Source: Candidatus Anoxychlamydiales bacterium (GTDB taxonomy: Bacteria; Chlamydiota; Chlamydiia; Chlamydiales; SM23-39). Taken from it: a stretch of DNA of 6,872 bases. The first letter of the stretch is position 1. Each line of letters begins with the position of its first letter. The notes below the pieces were generated by a model. It was not told the DNA's origin, ran no database searches, and was given only the letters and a program-made list of their open reading frames with translations. The position numbers and the translations under genes were made by a program. The stretch lies in assembly GCA_011064865.1 (NCBI GenBank), contig JAAKFX010000087.1, positions 1-6,872 of the forward strand, read 5' to 3'. Shown piece after piece: positions 5,772-6,872 of this stretch.

Positions 5772-5814
5772 ATTATATCCATATAGTAAAACACCATTTT
5801 ACGTTTAATGTCAA
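5772..5814 (-). promoter_or_regulatory. Candidate promoter for infA and the operon
   Basis: A perfect -35 hexamer TTGACA lies at 5809-5814 on the minus strand. With 18-base spacing the -10 would be TTTACT (5785-5790), giving a start near 5778 and a leader of about 20 bases. A perfect TATAAT at 5772-5777 is also present but is 31 bases from the TTGACA and would leave a leader of only about 9 bases. Either could be used; the first pair has the better spacing. Confidence 0.4.
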
Positions 5815-5826
5815 TAACTTGCTATA

Positions 5827-5872
5827 TTTTTTTTTAAATTATTTTTTTTCAAAAGAAAAATTTAAAAAAAAA
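5827..5872. repeat. 13-base perfect inverted repeat, pure A/T arms, between divergent genes
   Basis: The arm at 5827-5839 (nine T, AAA, T) is the exact reverse complement of the arm at 5860-5872. Inside them, TTTTC (5846-5850) pairs with GAAAA (5855-5859) around an AAAA loop, leaving a 6-base bulge on the left side. The structure lies just upstream of the infA -35 candidate and upstream of the plus-strand gene. It is not a usual terminator, since no gene ends here. It may be a curved or promoter-stimulating A/T tract, or chance in very AT-rich DNA. Confidence 0.4.
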
Positions 5873-5878
5873 TTATGA

Positions 5879-5907
5879 TTTATAAAAATTTACAAGTTTT
5901 TTATAGT
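5879..5907 (+). promoter_or_regulatory. Candidate promoter for the Inc-like gene
   Basis: TTTATA (5879-5884) and TATAGT (5902-5907) are 17 bases apart, a correct sigma-70 spacing with moderate matches. Transcription would start near 5914, about 15 bases before the ATG at 5929. The background is so A/T-rich that chance matches are common. Confidence 0.3.
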
Positions 5908-5928
5908 GTTTGAAAAAAAAATAGATAA

Positions 5929-6708
5929 ATGACAAGTAAATTAAATCCAATATTAACACAAGATTTTTCAAAAACTTTAAAATCCAATCTAATAAAAGCT
6001 CGTCTTTTAAAAATAGCATCAATAATAAATTTTATTGTTATATGTATATTTGCAACATATTTGATAACTTTTTTAGGAGCGACAAGTGCAATACTGCCTA
6101 CTATTCATTTAGCTATAGGTCTTGCAACACCTGCTTTAGCTTTTAGCATTAATAAAATTCATATTGAATCAAAAAAGCATTTTAATAAGGCTAGTTTTTA
6201 CAAAGATGTCATAGAGGAATCAAAAAAACTCACAGATGATATAGCAACAAAATTTTTAAACAAAATAGACACTCCAGCTAAAACAGATAGTTTTAAAAAA
6301 ATTATTCCAGCAATAGCTTATTTTAAAGCTGTAGAAAAGCAGATGAACTATTTTTTAAATGAGATTAAAGAGATTAAAGATACGAAATCAAAAGATCCAA
6401 AGGTAAGATATTTTTTACAAAAAAAAGCGCATGATATTTATGAAACAAAAATTTTAAGTTTAAAACTAGAGCTAGCTCAAATATATCATATAATAAACAA
6501 TCCAACATCGCAAAAATCTTTAAAAGATTTTGGAATCATTTATACTTTAGATTTTGCTAAAAGAATTGCATCTGCATTAGATAATAATGATCTATACTTT
6601 GTTTTTTACTCTAAAATACAACAGAAAAGAGATCTCACAGGTTTAACATTTACTGAGATCGATAATTTAGAAATTCAAGATATTTCAAATTTAATTTTTA
6701 ACTATTGA
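5929..6708 (+). CDS. Candidate inclusion membrane (Inc-like) protein, 259 residues
   Basis: I do not recognise a sequence family. About residues 29-49 (KIASIINFIVICIFATYLIT region) and 53-74 (AILPTIHLAIGLATPALAF region) form two hydrophobic segments separated by only a few residues. That is the bilobed hairpin used to predict chlamydial Inc proteins, which are type III-secreted into the inclusion membrane with both tails facing the host cytosol. The first 28 residues are polar and basic, with Ser/Thr/Asn near the start as in type III secretion signals; no cleavable signal peptide is seen. Residues 76-259 are Lys/Glu-rich, mostly helical in appearance, and may form coiled coils. There is no enzyme motif. 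The ATG at 5929 lacks a clear Shine-Dalgarno. The gene is divergent from infA and its end overlaps the next gene tail to tail by 11 bases. Its AT content matches the operon. The coding call is firm; the Inc assignment is inference. Confidence 0.8.
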   Translation: MTSKLNPILTQDFSKTLKSNLIKARLLKIASIINFIVICIFATYLITFLGATSAILPTIHLAIGLATPALAFSINKIHIESKKHFNKASFYKDVIEESKKLTDDIATKFLNKIDTPAKTDSFKKIIPAIAYFKAVEKQMNYFLNEIKEIKDTKSKDPKVRYFLQKKAHDIYETKILSLKLELAQIYHIINNPTSQKSLKDFGIIYTLDFAKRIASALDNNDLYFVFYSKIQQKRDLTGLTFTEIDNLEIQDISNLIFNY

Positions 6709-6872
6709 TACATCTAATCATTGAAGATGCAGCGACAACTCTTAAATTTTGATAAGGCTCATCTAAAACGTTTATTAAAAATTTTATTGATTTTTTACTA
6801 CCTATATGGCCGAGAGATTCTAAAATTTGAATTTTCATATTATAATCGGAGCTAAGATATGCCTCTTCCAAT
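6698..6872 (-). CDS. HEAT-repeat-like protein, C-terminal 57 residues (5' end beyond window)
   Basis: A minus-strand frame enters from the right edge and ends with TAA at 6698-6700. The visible residues include YNMKIQILESLGHIGSKKSI and then FLINVLDEPYQNLRVVAASS before the end MIRCINS. This is the helix-turn-helix spacing of HEAT repeats: the pattern 'LGxIGSxxSIxFLxxxLxDxxxxxRxxAAxSMxR' matches PBS-lyase/HEAT units, with the conserved Asp and Arg. Such repeats form solenoids for protein-protein contacts and give no specific function. The frame overlaps the last 11 bases of the plus-strand gene in a convergent arrangement. Too little is visible to tell its length or role, but the repeat pattern and open frame make it a real gene end. 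Confidence 0.65.
   Translation of the reverse strand, partial: LEEAYLSSDYNMKIQILESLGHIGSKKSIKFLINVLDEPYQNLRVVAASSMIRCINS

Noticed and set aside
1..6872. CRISPR array, insertion sequence, toxin-antitoxin or defence system
   Set aside because: No spaced direct repeats, transposase, nuclease or paired small toxin/antitoxin motifs were seen on either strand.

Overview
The window reads as a chlamydial translation/transcription operon joined, at its low-coordinate end, to DNA that does not look as if it belongs there. From about 1600 to the right edge the DNA is AT-rich. On the minus strand the order is infA, tRNA-Thr(GGU), tuf, tRNA-Trp(CCA), secE, nusG, rplK, rplA, rplJ. Having infA directly upstream of tuf, with tRNA genes on both sides of tuf, is the arrangement I know from Chlamydiae (C. 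trachomatis has infA-tuf-secE-nusG-rplK-rplA-rplJ-rplL-rpoB). The proteins also read as chlamydial: 394-residue EF-Tu, and L10 that aligns with Chlamydia L10 as I remember it. AT content and sequence divergence suggest an environmental member (Rhabdochlamydia/Simkania-like) rather than Chlamydia itself; that last step is inference.

Region 5757-5928 is a very AT-rich divergent promoter region between infA (minus) and a plus-strand gene for a 259-residue protein. That protein has a bilobed hydrophobic hairpin near its N-terminus, the hallmark of chlamydial inclusion membrane (Inc) proteins. Its 3' end overlaps, tail to tail, the 3' end of a minus-strand HEAT-repeat-like gene cut by the right edge of the window.

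The operon genes work together in gene expression: IF-1 and EF-Tu in translation, two tRNAs, L11/L1/L10 of the ribosomal GTPase-associated centre and L1 stalk, NusG in transcription elongation, and SecE in the translocon. The rplJ gene is abnormal. An in-frame TAA replaces the leucine codon expected at codon 102. At about codon 166 the L10 homology ends, and the frame runs on into 67 residues that are not L10. The expected rplL and rpoB do not follow.

Region about 1006-1596 is AT-rich and holds small, tightly packed minus-strand genes with good Shine-Dalgarno sites, phage-like in style but not recognised. At about 1006 the base composition and codon use change, inside an open frame, to roughly 50% GC. 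That segment (1 to about 1006) encodes the winged-helix-like C-terminus of a 168-residue protein and a translationally coupled polytopic membrane protein running off the left edge. The simplest explanation is that the window crosses one or two chimeric junctions (assembly or amplification artefact), with genuine insertion into the operon as the less likely alternative. I found no convincing new defence or mobile system.
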